Shown: positions 1 through 9,272, counted from the first letter of the stretch. The stretch is 64,000 nucleotides of DNA from Changchengzhania lutea (GCF_006974145.1 NZ_CP039456.1:3038499-3102498), one strand, 5' to 3'. Numbers and translations are program-made. Notes: generated by a model not told the origin, from the sequence alone.

Positions 1-173
1 AAGTTATTGTTTTCTATATATGCAGCTCCAAGATTTACTGAGTAATATGGATTAGCATGGTTATGTTTTGGAATTTTTTCTCCAATATTATGATGCGAAA
101 TAGAAACGTGATAATTCTTGAGTGTGCGCTCAAATTTGATAGATCCAAAATATTTTGTAGGAGGTAAATTCAT
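1..173 (-). CDS. AraC-family regulator, N-terminal part only (cut by window edge)
   Basis: A reading frame opens at an ATG whose complement lies at 171-173 and stays open to base 1, giving 57 codons. The peptide has the histidine- and proline-rich start of a cupin-type AraC sensor domain, with KHNHANPYYSVNLG near residues 33-46; H-x-H followed by N-P-Y is typical of the ligand-binding half of such regulators. The HTH half would lie outside the window. The role as a transcription regulator is inferred from this short piece only. Confidence 0.55.
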   Translation of the reverse strand, partial: MNLPPTKYFGSIKFERTLKNYHVSISHHNIGEKIPKHNHANPYYSVNLGAAYIENNN

Positions 174-256
174 ATCGCTTCAAAATGTGTGGTATTACAC
201 AGATAAAGCTCCGTTTCAAAGAACGTTATCGGGTGTTAAACGAAATTATCATTTTT

Positions 257-290
257 TTCTGATAAAATAAAAAAACGATCGGTATCAGAA
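257..290. repeat. 8-bp inverted repeat in the gap between the first two genes
   Basis: TTCTGATA at 257-264 is matched by TATCAGAA at 283-290, leaving an 18-base loop. It lies between the start of the leftward AraC-like gene and the 3' end of the serine hydrolase gene, so it could be a weak terminator for neither or a binding site. The rest of 174-438 shows nothing I recognise. Confidence 0.3.
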
Positions 291-438
291 TAATTTTCTT
301 ATGTCAACTAGAGAGGATAATAATCTAAGTATTTATCAGAGTAATTTTCCACGTTAATACCAAATTAAAAAATTGGCGGTGTTTTTAAAGGTAACGAACT
401 TTTGATTTATAACGATTTCCTTATTGATTAAATAAAAT

Positions 439-1479
439 TTATGAATTTTTTTCCCTTCTCAATATTTTCACAATACGATTAATGACGATTTGTGATAAAT
501 TCCAATGGTATCCATTAAAATCAGTTGTATTCATAAATTGAACCACAACCATGTCTTGATCTTTGTGGTATTCAGCAAGACATTGATAACCAGGAATCAG
601 ACCTCCGTGTTCATACTCGTAAATGGAAGAATAGATTTCCTGTTCATCTCCGTTAAAAACAGAACCATCATTTAATGCACGCAAAAATATCCCAACATCT
701 TGTGCTGTCGCTATCATTGAGCCATAATTATTTGCTTTTAAATCGGCTTCATATCCAACGTAATAGCCACTCATCACATCGTCTATATTCACTTCATTAA
801 GCGAACTGAACGTATGGTTAAGCTCCAGTGGTATTAAAATCTCCTTCTTGATAAATTGGTGATGGCTATAACCCACTATTTTGTCAATGAGTCTGGAAAG
901 CAACAAATAATTGGTGTTGCAATATTCATAGTCTTCACCAGGTTCGAAGTTAGCCGGCAAATCAAGTGCGTATTCAAGGACATCCTTATCACCTTCCTGT
1001 GGATTATCCCAAAAACCAGGATGGTTGGTAAAAATAGGAAGGCCACTGCGGTGTTGCGCCATCAACCTTAAAGTGATTTTATCTGCATATTCAATTCTGC
1101 CCATAAGCTCCGGGAAGTAATCAGCGAGCGTTTTATCTAAAGACAAACGTTTATCATTGACTAATTTTGCTATAGAAACAGCGACATATAACTTGTTGAT
1201 ACTCCCAATTTTGAATAAGGCGTGTGGGTCGGCAGGTATTTTGTTTTCTCGGTCTTTCCAGCCAGCTGCATAAAATGCTGGTGGTTTGCCTGCTTCGTCT
1301 ACATAAACAATCATGCCATCAAACCCATGACCAATGGCTTCATTTACTTGTTCTTGAACCGTATCGGGTAATGGTAATATCCAAGCCTTAACCAATATCC
1401 ACGGGACGAAGAACAACGAGGATATACTCGCCATAATAAATACTATTCTTAGTATTCGTTTTGTTTGTTTTTTTATCAT
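439..1479 (-). CDS. Serine hydrolase, class C beta-lactamase / DD-peptidase fold
   Basis: The 346-residue product has one N-terminal membrane-anchor or signal segment (about 10-35) followed by a beta-lactamase-related serine hydrolase domain. The three catalytic boxes can be read: S-I-N-K (S93, K96), Y-C-N (Y186, N188) and H-G-G (291-293). The enzyme should therefore act outside the cytoplasmic membrane on an ester or amide substrate such as a cell-wall peptide, D-amino-acid peptide or lipid ester. The substrate cannot be told from sequence. Family members are often esterases or carboxypeptidases rather than antibiotic-resistance enzymes. It is the last gene of a leftward run that begins near 4 kb, 101 bases beyond the NAD(P)-binding gene. 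Confidence 0.85.
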   Translation of the reverse strand: MIKKQTKRILRIVFIMASISSLFFVPWILVKAWILPLPDTVQEQVNEAIGHGFDGMIVYVDEAGKPPAFYAAGWKDRENKIPADPHALFKIGSINKLYVAVSIAKLVNDKRLSLDKTLADYFPELMGRIEYADKITLRLMAQHRSGLPIFTNHPGFWDNPQEGDKDVLEYALDLPANFEPGEDYEYCNTNYLLLSRLIDKIVGYSHHQFIKKEILIPLELNHTFSSLNEVNIDDVMSGYYVGYEADLKANNYGSMIATAQDVGIFLRALNDGSVFNGDEQEIYSSIYEYEHGGLIPGYQCLAEYHKDQDMVVVQFMNTTDFNGYHWNLSQIVINRIVKILRREKNS

Positions 1480-1580
1480 ACTGTCATATTTTTTTAGGAC
1501 GGTGCACTTTTAAATTGCTCATAACTATAAGGATATGAAATCGTTTTAATATTTTATCACTAAAATTAAACGACTTAAGT

Positions 1581-2318
1581 TTATTTTTTATCAACAGACG
1601 ATTTATTGTAGATTACAGGCATTTGTCCTTTCCACTTCTTCCATAAATCATCATCGCTTATTAAATTAGCCATAAAGTGCCCAACATTAATACGACTGAT
1701 TTTACCTGCATTAAAAATAGCGCTTTTGGTAGGCGAAGGGTGTATTTCGTAATCGGTAACTTCATTTTCATTTGTTAGCCCATCTGGTCTAACAGCAGTC
1801 CATTCTATACATTCATTGTTCTGTCCGATTTTAGTTCGTAAATAATCTGCTGCTGTTTCGTTATCTACATGTGGCGGTAAAAGTAAACGAAGAAGGGCAA
1901 TAACACATTTTTGTGCAAATGATATCGGTTCATTTAAGTCACGATTGCGATTACCTGTAGTATTCATCAAAACAAATCGTACAGCTTGCTCTGGTTTATT
2001 AGCTTTTATGGCATCACATAGTCTGCGCGTAGCATCTGTAACCAATTTCCTAGGCTGCCCATAGATACCTTTCCAGGTTAGATTATGACCAAGACACGAT
2101 ACAATGGCCTGACAATCCCGACTATATTCGCTCATTTCCCTGTCACTTAACTCTAAAATACTTGCAGAGATGATTTGAAAGTTGTCATTATTTCTCCATG
2201 ATTCTGGCAACTTTTCCGGAGACCTTACAATTGCTTTAACTTTATGCTTTTGAATGAGAAGTTGTTCAACCAAATGTCTTCCTGTTGCGCCACTTGCACC
2301 TACTACTAAAACTGTCAT
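1581..2318 (-). CDS. NAD(P)-binding atypical short-chain dehydrogenase / NmrA-like protein
   Basis: The 245-residue protein begins with a Rossmann nucleotide-binding motif, GASGATG at residues 7-13, directly after the first beta strand, as in NAD(P)H-binding epimerase-like and NmrA-like proteins. The classical YxxxK catalytic pair of SDR enzymes is not obvious, so it may act as an NAD(P)H-responsive protein or flavin reductase rather than as a dehydrogenase. It lies 15 bases beyond the acyltransferase gene in the same direction, suggesting co-transcription. The exact substrate is unknown. Confidence 0.8.
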   Translation of the reverse strand: MTVLVVGASGATGRHLVEQLLIQKHKVKAIVRSPEKLPESWRNNDNFQIISASILELSDREMSEYSRDCQAIVSCLGHNLTWKGIYGQPRKLVTDATRRLCDAIKANKPEQAVRFVLMNTTGNRNRDLNEPISFAQKCVIALLRLLLPPHVDNETAADYLRTKIGQNNECIEWTAVRPDGLTNENEVTDYEIHPSPTKSAIFNAGKISRINVGHFMANLISDDDLWKKWKGQMPVIYNKSSVDKK

Positions 2319-2333
2319 ATTATTTTTATCTAT

Positions 2334-3440
2334 TTATTTTTTCAAAATACTTATTTGCTGTTCTGCTTTGTTGAATTTCCATTTAAGTCCAAACAAAGGT
2401 CTTAAGACATTTACCCTTCTAATGATGAATTCATAAATGAGATAACAAAAACTACCAGTAAAAGCTACTACAGCTATGAATTTTAGCATGGGATGTATCG
2501 CCAAAGGTAAGATAATCGAGGCTCCTACATACAATCCAATCATATGGATTATATAAACTGGATAAGCAGCTTGACTTAAGTAGCTCAGTAAAGTGCTAGG
2601 TTTATTTAGATATTTATAACTAAAGCCGAAAACCCCAAATATCCAACAGTTCGATTCGATAGCCATGAGATATCCTGGTGTTATGGTTTCAAATACAAAT
2701 AATCGAATGGCATATAAAATTCCCGCTAGGCCTATATACAACCATCGCCATTTTAAAACCGTTTGCCAGAATTCTTTCCCGCTATAAACCAGAAGAAAAC
2801 CAAAAAAGAAGGCAATAAAACCTAGAATAAATCCGTGCCAAGTCTGAGCATACATTTCAAATAACCGAGGCTTAACTAAAACAGCTTCCAATATAAAAAA
2901 GACAGTTATTGATAAGGGACCAATGGGATGCTTCATTAGCGATGATAATCCTTTCCTGAATCTGCCTTCCTCATGTTTCTTTAAATAGAAAAAAAGAGGC
3001 AACAGCACTATCACATAAACAAAAATATTCCCTAAAAACCACAAATGACCCATATGTGGATAATAACTCAAAGGCATATTGTAGTAGTCTTGAAAAATAT
3101 ACATATGTAAAGGCGTTATAGCAATAATCCCAAAGATGAATGGTAATAGGATTCGCTTTGAACGCTCAACAAGCAATTGTTTCCAATTTCGCTTTTTTAA
3201 GGCAAAATAAAGTCCCATACCAGATACATAAAATAAAAGTGGAATTCGCCAGACGTTAAGCATAGTCATTGGTGTCCATAAATCTTCAATAGGTTCGTCG
3301 TTTCTTATAAAACCAATAAACATGGCCCATGGTTGGAATATTATGGCTATATGATAGATCAATAATAGACCAATAGCAATTATGCGAAGCCAATCAATAT
3401 CGTGTCTTCTTTCTGTTGTCATTTGAATGGTGTTTTTCAT
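2334..3440 (-). CDS. Membrane acyltransferase, family 3 (OpgC/OafA-like)
   Basis: The 368-residue protein is a polytopic inner-membrane protein with about ten hydrophobic segments. It opens with the family-3 acyltransferase signature H-D-I-D-W-L-R (13-19) followed by the conserved histidine of the first membrane helix (H30, IYH). Such proteins move acyl groups, often acetyl or succinyl, onto periplasmic glucans, polysaccharides or peptidoglycan. There is no fused SGNH domain. It starts 4 bases after the ankyrin gene stop and precedes the NAD(P)-binding gene, so the three probably form one transcript. The acceptor is unknown. Confidence 0.85.
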   Translation of the reverse strand: MKNTIQMTTERRHDIDWLRIIAIGLLLIYHIAIIFQPWAMFIGFIRNDEPIEDLWTPMTMLNVWRIPLLFYVSGMGLYFALKKRNWKQLLVERSKRILLPFIFGIIAITPLHMYIFQDYYNMPLSYYPHMGHLWFLGNIFVYVIVLLPLFFYLKKHEEGRFRKGLSSLMKHPIGPLSITVFFILEAVLVKPRLFEMYAQTWHGFILGFIAFFFGFLLVYSGKEFWQTVLKWRWLYIGLAGILYAIRLFVFETITPGYLMAIESNCWIFGVFGFSYKYLNKPSTLLSYLSQAAYPVYIIHMIGLYVGASIILPLAIHPMLKFIAVVAFTGSFCYLIYEFIIRRVNVLRPLFGLKWKFNKAEQQISILKK

Positions 3441-3444
3441 CTAA

Positions 3445-4038
3445 TTACTGTAACATCATAGCAATAACTGGACGCGTTTTCTCTATTTCGGTTAAATCAA
3501 TCTGCATGCCAATTGGCTCGAATTGTAGTTGGAGCATTTCATAGAATGGCTTAATTTCGTCAAAAGGTACCATTACAGTTTCTCTAGGTGTAGCATCAAA
3601 GTTATTTCGAATCGTTTTATCTGCTTTGGCGTCTATAAGCATTTGCACAATTTCAACACGACAAAAGAAAGCGGCAGCATGCAAAGCTGTAGATCCATCA
3701 TTGTTTTTAATAGATAAATCTGCACCAGCATCTATCAATGCTTGAGCTATATCATTTTTGCCAAAAGAGGCTGCAGAAATCAAAGGCGTCGAACCACTCA
3801 TGGCTTCTTTTTCGTTAATATCTGTATGTGCTTTAATATGTTGTTTAACAACCTCAAGGTTTCCAGATAGTACTGCTGCATTAATATTCATTTCTGGTTT
3901 TGCTATTAATGTCCCAGTATTGGTGCTTGTATCTGATTTTGAATTCTTATCAGACTGTGCACAAGCATTTGTTAGCAAAAAGGCAACGAATGAAATGATT
4001 AACAAGGTTTGCATTGCATTAATTTTTAATGTTTTCAT
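3445..4038 (-). CDS. Ankyrin-repeat lipoprotein-like protein
   Basis: The 197-residue product starts with a hydrophobic signal segment ending LLTNACAQ, with C26 as a possible lipidation site. About four ankyrin-type units follow (roughly 48-150), including GSTPLISAASFGKNDIAQAL and GSTALHAAAFFCRVEIVQML. Ankyrin stacks mediate protein-protein contacts; here they would sit in the periplasm or on a membrane surface. The gene heads the leftward run into the acyltransferase, SDR-like and serine hydrolase genes. Partner and role are unknown. Confidence 0.8.
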   Translation of the reverse strand: MKTLKINAMQTLLIISFVAFLLTNACAQSDKNSKSDTSTNTGTLIAKPEMNINAAVLSGNLEVVKQHIKAHTDINEKEAMSGSTPLISAASFGKNDIAQALIDAGADLSIKNNDGSTALHAAAFFCRVEIVQMLIDAKADKTIRNNFDATPRETVMVPFDEIKPFYEMLQLQFEPIGMQIDLTEIEKTRPVIAMMLQ

Positions 4039-4272
4039 GATTTTAATTTTTAGGTTTAGTTTTTTTATTTTTGATTATACAAAGGTGAGGTTAAAGAAAA
4101 TGCAGTACATATGAGCTATGCGGCTAAATATGTAAAGTTTGAAAAAACAATAAAAACTATGATGCAGGAGTATAAATTATGACGCAAATTCTAATAAATT
4201 CACCAATATGTGAACGCACATATCACATGTATGTGTATAAATTGTTCTAATTTAGGCGGAGTATATAAGAGT

Positions 4273-6336
4273 ATGTCACACGAACCAAATATTGAAGATA
4301 GTTTTATTGACCAGATAGAAACCATTATTCTAGAGAATCTTTGTAATGAACAATTTGGGGTTTCTGAACTTGCAGAAACCATGAACATGAGTCGTTCTAA
4401 CTTGCTCAGAAAAATAAAGAAAACTACTGCACTCTCGGCAAGTCAATTTATTCGTCAGGTACGTTTAAAAAAGAGTATGCAAATGCTCCAAGAAACGCAA
4501 TTAACAGTTTCTGAGATTTCATATCAGGTTGGCTTTGGAAGTATATCTTATTTTATTAAATGCTTTCGAGAGTATTATGGGCATCCACCTGGAGAGGTTG
4601 GAAAAGGGACATTGGTAGAAGAAAAAGAACCTGTTCAAACTCATTATTTTAAACGACATCAAAGACAAATAATTGCTACATCTACATTATTCTTAGTACT
4701 AGTAATATCATTTTTTATTTTCAGTAAAAAAGAAACAACTAAGGCTGTAGAAATTGAAAAGTCTATAGCGGTCTTACCTTTCAAAAATGAGAGCAATAAT
4801 TCTTCAAACCTATATTTTGTTAATGGGCTTATGGAATCGGCCTTAAACAACCTTCAGAAAATAGAAGATTTACGGGTAATTAGTAGAACCTCGGTAGAGA
4901 AATACAGGCATACGAATAAGAGCATCCCTGAGATAGCCGAAGAACTGGATGTAAACTATCTCGTAGAAGGTAGTGGACAGCGTGTTGGAGATCGGGTTTT
5001 ATTGAATATCCAATTGATAGACGCTTCAACGGATACTCCAATTTGGGTGAAGCAGTATAATCAAAAAGTTGTGGATGTGTTTGATTTACAAAATGAGGTG
5101 GCTAAGAAAATTGCTGATGCTATTAAGGCAAAGGTAACGGCTTTTGAAATGGAACAAATTGATAAAAAACCTACTGAGAACTTATTAGCTTATGATTATT
5201 ACCTCCAAGCTCTTGATCCGTATAATACAAGAACAATGGAAGGATTAGAGGAAGCCATTTCACTATTTGAAAAGGCAGTTGAGGAAGATTCACAATTTGC
5301 GCTAGCCTATGCTTACATTGCTTTTTCATATTACTATATCGACTTATTCCAAAAGCAAAAACAATATACAGAGCTAATTAACAATAATGCAGATAAGGCT
5401 TTGTTATATAATGCTAAATCTGCCGAAAGTCTTATCGCAAAGGCAGTATATTACATGCATATCAAGGAGTATAGATTAGCACTGCCCCATCTGGAGAAGG
5501 CACTGGAATACAACCCTAATTCATCAGCTGTGGTTAATATGCTTTCTAGTTTATATGCCAATTACATTCCCAATACCGCAAAATATCTAACCTATGCCTT
5601 AAAAGGAATACAACTCGATATTGCTGCCAATGATTCCATTACCAAAAGTTATATCTATTTAAACCTAAGTAATGCGCTTATCCAAAATGGTTTTACTGAA
5701 GAAGCGAGCAAGTATATTGATGAGTCCCTAAATTATAGTCCCAATAATTATTTTGCTCCATATGTAAAAGCCTATATCCTGTATGCTAGACATAGAGATA
5801 TTGAGCAAACTAAAAAAGCATTAATGTTAGAGTTACAAAAGGATACTACGCGTCTCGATATCCTACAAGAAGTGGCGAAATTGCATTATTATCAAGAGGA
5901 TTATGATACAGCGTTTCTATATTATGAAAAGTTTGTTGAAGCTAGAATAGAATCCGATTTAGATATTTATCCTCATGAAGATATCAAGATTGGTTTGGTC
6001 TATGAAAAGATGGGATTAGATGAAAAGGCTTCTGAATTTTTTACTTCATATGCTGACTTTTGCGAAAATGATGAATCTATCTACAAGTCAGTTAGTGTTG
6101 CAGCGCTATATGCACATGAAGGTAAAATTGACGAAGCCATTGAGCAACTTAAGGTTTTTGCAACGAAAAGTAATTATCAATATTGGCTATTGTTATTTAT
6201 GAAAATGGATCCAGTTTTTAAACCGCTAAAAAATCATCCAGAGTTTAATAACGTTATGCAAAAGATTGACGAACGCTTTTGGGAAAATCACTCGCAACTG
6301 AAAAACACACTAGAGGATCAAGGACTAATTAAATAG
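4273..6336 (+). CDS. AraC-type HTH regulator fused to membrane segment, TolB/FlgO-like domain and TPR array
   Basis: I use the ATG at 4273 (687 residues); an in-frame ATG at 4210 adds 21 cysteine-containing residues that do not look like this family. The order is an N-terminal AraC HTH (about 20-110, with FGVSELAETMNMSRSNLLRK), a single membrane helix (about 133-152), a segment of the type SIAVLPFKNES seen before TPR domains in adenylate-cyclase-like regulators (about 165-290), and then tetratricopeptide repeats to the C-terminus. The DNA-binding end is thus cytosolic and the TPR end periplasmic. This Bacteroidota-style one-component sensor would connect an envelope signal to transcription. 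It is transcribed away from the ankyrin/acyltransferase operon, which is a plausible target. Confidence 0.85.
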   Translation: MSHEPNIEDSFIDQIETIILENLCNEQFGVSELAETMNMSRSNLLRKIKKTTALSASQFIRQVRLKKSMQMLQETQLTVSEISYQVGFGSISYFIKCFREYYGHPPGEVGKGTLVEEKEPVQTHYFKRHQRQIIATSTLFLVLVISFFIFSKKETTKAVEIEKSIAVLPFKNESNNSSNLYFVNGLMESALNNLQKIEDLRVISRTSVEKYRHTNKSIPEIAEELDVNYLVEGSGQRVGDRVLLNIQLIDASTDTPIWVKQYNQKVVDVFDLQNEVAKKIADAIKAKVTAFEMEQIDKKPTENLLAYDYYLQALDPYNTRTMEGLEEAISLFEKAVEEDSQFALAYAYIAFSYYYIDLFQKQKQYTELINNNADKALLYNAKSAESLIAKAVYYMHIKEYRLALPHLEKALEYNPNSSAVVNMLSSLYANYIPNTAKYLTYALKGIQLDIAANDSITKSYIYLNLSNALIQNGFTEEASKYIDESLNYSPNNYFAPYVKAYILYARHRDIEQTKKALMLELQKDTTRLDILQEVAKLHYYQEDYDTAFLYYEKFVEARIESDLDIYPHEDIKIGLVYEKMGLDEKASEFFTSYADFCENDESIYKSVSVAALYAHEGKIDEAIEQLKVFATKSNYQYWLLLFMKMDPVFKPLKNHPEFNNVMQKIDERFWENHSQLKNTLEDQGLIK

Positions 6337-6447
6337 TGTATTTACTATAGCCACCTGTAAATACGAGATATTTTTTTATGTCCAAGGTAAAAAAATCAAT
6401 AATTCAATATCAGAATGTTTTTTTGGTTAATTGAATTTCAGCATACT

Positions 6448-7656
6448 CTAAGCGTTTATCAGTTTAATATTTCGCTTTAAAACCACAAAAACTAAAACCG
6501 ATAACACTCCAAAAAAAGAAAAGCCAATAAATAAGGGTAAGACAGAATCGATTACGAAACTCCCAATATAATTTGCTATGGGTACGGCCAAAACGGTTGA
6601 TATAAATCCATTTATAGCAGCGCCAATACCAGCAATATGTCCTAAAGGTTGCATCGCTAAGGCTCTCAAGTTTCCGAAGAGAAAACCAACTGCAAAGAAC
6701 TGCATCGCAAAAAACCCAATAAGTACCGCAATGCTCGGATTGTTTCCAGACCAAAACAAGATCACGTATAATAAGGAGATTGTGGCGTAAGCAATAGCAG
6801 ATATATAAGCCATTCGCATCATACCGTATTTAACAACCAATACGCTGTTTAAATATGTGGCTAATCCTACCGAAACTGCTAGACTTGCAAATATATAGGG
6901 AAACATATCTGCAAGATTGTATTGGACTTGAAATATCTGCTGAGATGTACTTAAATATACCATAAACGATCCGGTGATGAATGCGGATACAAAGGTAAAG
7001 GCAACAGCTTCCTTATATTTAAAAAACTCGCATACGCCATCTATAAATAAATGTGAGGTGAATGTAATACGCTTTTCCTTTGGAAGTGTTTCATCTTGTC
7101 GAAACCAAAACCATAGCATGACTAGAAACCCAAACATGATATTGAAGTAAAATATAGATTCCCAATTGAAAAAAGTCATTAAGAATTGCCCTAAGGTAGG
7201 TGCTACCACGGGAACCAAGATAAAGAACATAACGACAATAGATAAAATTTTAGCCATATAATCGCCACTATATCGATCTCGAATCATGGATATACTAAGA
7301 CTTCGTGGAGAGGAAAGTCCGATGCCCTGGAGAATTCGTCCAAGTATCATAATTTCGAAATTTTTTGTCGACACACAGATAAAACTGGCTATAAAAAACA
7401 CAGCAAATCCGAAGAATACGATAGGCTTTCTTCCAAAACTATCCGATAAAGGCCCAAAAATAAGCTGTCCGAAACCTAAACCCAGAAATATCATAGTAAT
7501 CATTAGTTGATTATCACTGGTTTCAGTCACGCCAAATGCATCGCCAATTTCAGGCAAAGCAGGGAGTAAGGCATCTATAGAAAGCGCTACGATGGACATT
7601 AATGATGCCATTAATGCTACGAACTCAAACTGTAACTTGTGCTGTGTTTTTTGCAT
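6448..7656 (-). CDS. MFS drug-efflux transporter, Bcr/CflA type
   Basis: The 402-residue polytopic membrane protein has about twelve hydrophobic helices and the major-facilitator loop 2-3 motif, here GPLSDSFGRKP near residue 70. The N-terminus (ALSIDALLPALPEIGDAFGV) is characteristic of the Bcr/CflA drug-resistance subfamily. It should export a small hydrophobic compound using the proton gradient; the substrate is unknown. It stands alone, convergent with the AraC-TPR gene and divergent from the DEAD-like gene. Confidence 0.9.
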   Translation of the reverse strand: MQKTQHKLQFEFVALMASLMSIVALSIDALLPALPEIGDAFGVTETSDNQLMITMIFLGLGFGQLIFGPLSDSFGRKPIVFFGFAVFFIASFICVSTKNFEIMILGRILQGIGLSSPRSLSISMIRDRYSGDYMAKILSIVVMFFILVPVVAPTLGQFLMTFFNWESIFYFNIMFGFLVMLWFWFRQDETLPKEKRITFTSHLFIDGVCEFFKYKEAVAFTFVSAFITGSFMVYLSTSQQIFQVQYNLADMFPYIFASLAVSVGLATYLNSVLVVKYGMMRMAYISAIAYATISLLYVILFWSGNNPSIAVLIGFFAMQFFAVGFLFGNLRALAMQPLGHIAGIGAAINGFISTVLAVPIANYIGSFVIDSVLPLFIGFSFFGVLSVLVFVVLKRNIKLINA

Positions 7657-7759
7657 CTGGCAAAAATAAGCTAATTATGCCGAGTAAAACACCATATATT
7701 TAAATACAATACACTTTTTTAGTAGGCTCGAAATAACCGTAATTCGCTATTTAAAAACT

Positions 7760-7767
7760 TATATTTG
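7760..7767 (+). promoter_or_regulatory. Possible -7 promoter element for the DEAD-like gene
   Basis: TATATTTG matches the Bacteroidota -7 consensus TAnnTTTG and lies 22 bases before the start codon at 7790. I see no clear TTG at the expected -33 position, so confidence is limited. Confidence 0.35.
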
Positions 7768-7789
7768 CCATTATTCAAAGACTTAAGCT

Positions 7790-8398
7790 ATGCCATTTAA
7801 AAAATTGATCGAACCCCTTGATGATGCCTTAAAAGTTAATGGGCTAGAAGCCCCTAATAAGTTGCAGCAAAAAGTTTTATCTAGAATTAAAGGAGGGAGT
7901 TCTTTGTTTATAGTCGCTCCTAAAGGTTCTGGGAAAACGATGACGCTTGTAATAAGTGTGATTCAAAAATTAAAAAAGGCTTTTGAGGACGCCCCAAGAG
8001 CACTGATATTTGTTAAAGACAAGCAAGCTGCTTTGGAGTTAGAGGAGCTTTTTAACACCTATAAACGTTGTACGGATTTAAGGGTGTATTCTGCATACGA
8101 TGAGCATAACATAGATACCCAACGTGATGAGATTTATATTGGAACAGACATCGTTATTGCAACACCAAAACGGTTGAATAAAATATTCTTTTTGAACGGT
8201 ATTAATTTGAACCAATTGCAAATGTGTATTGTAGAGGATGCTGAATTTCTATTTAGAAATGAAAATTTCGCCGAGGTTAACAGAACGCCACAGAGTATTG
8301 GGAAATGTCAATATTTAATATTCACATCACATTTTGATACCCGATTTGAGCGCTGGAGAGAGTCTTTTATGTACAATGCGCAGATGGTAAAAGTTTAA
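7790..8398 (+). CDS. Single-domain DEAD/DEAH-box-like ATPase
   Basis: The 202-residue protein matches only the first RecA-like domain of a DEAD-box helicase. Motif I is APKGSGKT (43-50), ATPKR (124-128) matches motif Ib, motif II is altered to VEDAEF (148-153; DEAD would be expected), and TSH (179-181) corresponds to SAT. A Q-motif-like L-Q-Q-K lies near 25-28. There is no second RecA domain and no downstream remnant of one, so strand separation by the usual two-domain mechanism is unlikely. ATP binding looks possible. The role (RNA-binding cofactor or degenerate helicase) is unknown. Confidence 0.75.
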   Translation: MPFKKLIEPLDDALKVNGLEAPNKLQQKVLSRIKGGSSLFIVAPKGSGKTMTLVISVIQKLKKAFEDAPRALIFVKDKQAALELEELFNTYKRCTDLRVYSAYDEHNIDTQRDEIYIGTDIVIATPKRLNKIFFLNGINLNQLQMCIVEDAEFLFRNENFAEVNRTPQSIGKCQYLIFTSHFDTRFERWRESFMYNAQMVKV

Positions 8399-8464
8399 AC
8401 CTGAGTTTTACTAATATTCAAAATTTAACAGCTTTAATTTCAACAACAAATAATTCTTTTCATA

Positions 8465-8493
8465 TCCTGCAAGGTTTTCAAAACCTTGTAGGA
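8465..8493. terminator. Palindromic hairpin after the DEAD-like gene
   Basis: CAAGGTTTT at 8469-8477 and AAAACCTTG at 8479-8487 form a perfect 9-bp inverted repeat around a single C. It extends by G-T and further pairing to TCCTGC...GTAGGA at 8465-8493, and T-rich DNA follows. It lies 66 bases past the stop codon of the rightward gene and may end its transcript. Similar hairpins are widespread repeats in flavobacterial genomes. Confidence 0.5.
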
Positions 8494-8631
8494 TTTTAAT
8501 AAGTAAAACGTTAAACAAACTTTTTTGCAGATCTCATGAATTTTGACGCATTTACAATTTTGATGCGCTTTATTATCATTAAATTTTATTCCCATTAAAA
8601 AAAGATTTATTTTTAATGCAAAGATAAATTA

Positions 8632-8769
8632 ATGGAAAAATTACTAAGGATTATAGGTGCTGCATGGGGAGCAAAAAAAATAGGGGGTGGTAAATGCGGA
8701 TGCATTGGTACCGTGTTTGTTTTTATAATTCTCTACTGGTTGTTAGGCTACGTGTTTAACGTGCTGTAG
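8632..8769 (+). CDS. Small 45-residue membrane protein
   Basis: An ATG at 8632 opens 45 codons ending in TAG at 8767-8769. The peptide has a glycine/lysine-rich start (GAAWGAKKIGGG, residues 9-20), a C-G-C pair (C22, C24) and one hydrophobic membrane segment (about 26-44). The composition is strongly protein-like and not the random translation expected of AT-rich intergenic DNA. I believe similar short proteins are common in Flavobacteriaceae, but I cannot confirm this. It is convergent with the next gene, 8 bases apart. Function is unknown. Confidence 0.6.
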   Translation: MEKLLRIIGAAWGAKKIGGGKCGCIGTVFVFIILYWLLGYVFNVL

Positions 8770-8777
8770 TTACTATT

Positions 8778-9272
8778 TTACTCAAGGGTCAGTTTTAAGG
8801 ATTTTCTGTTTCTAGGCAATGAATCTATTACTGATACATTCAAATTAATTAAGGGCTCTATTTTATATAGCCCTTTTTGATGCGGTGCATTTTCTATAAT
8901 GTAAATATGATTAAGAATAGTATCATATTCAACTTCTAGTTTACCTAATTGAATATTCTTATTGTAAAGTTCTATTACCAAATCATTGGATTTAATTGTA
9001 ACACGCCATGCCTGTGCATCATCCCACACGCTTCGCCCTAAAGAATCAACCTCTACCTGTGCTGATAAGTAGAGGCTGTCCAAAGTATTGTTATTATCAA
9101 AATCGAAAGCTATTCCTTTCTTTAAATTATAAGGCATTATAGGTGCTTTCAAAATGTCCTTTTCAGCTAAAATGTCATCTTCTAAACCATCGCTATATTG
9201 TTGTTTAAGGTTATTGCAAGAAAAACATAGGCAAATGGATAGTATAAATAAAATAGCTTTTAATGGTTTCAT
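8778..9272 (-). CDS. Hypothetical lipoprotein
   Basis: The 164-residue product has an N-terminal signal ending SICLCFSCNN, with a cysteine at residue 19 fitting a lipobox, so it is probably membrane-anchored in the periplasm or outer membrane. The rest is a beta-rich sequence with DFDNNNTLDSLYL near 58-70, similar to repeat or calcium-loop segments. I do not recognise a family. It starts 11 bases after the flavin-binding gene stop and is probably co-transcribed with it. Confidence 0.6.
   Translation of the reverse strand: MKPLKAILFILSICLCFSCNNLKQQYSDGLEDDILAEKDILKAPIMPYNLKKGIAFDFDNNNTLDSLYLSAQVEVDSLGRSVWDDAQAWRVTIKSNDLVIELYNKNIQLGKLEVEYDTILNHIYIIENAPHQKGLYKIEPLINLNVSVIDSLPRNRKSLKLTLE

Noticed and set aside
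439-1479. Serine hydrolase as an antibiotic-resistance beta-lactamase
   Set aside because: The class C-like motifs are shared by many esterases and peptidases, and the neighbourhood and membrane anchor give no support for a resistance role.
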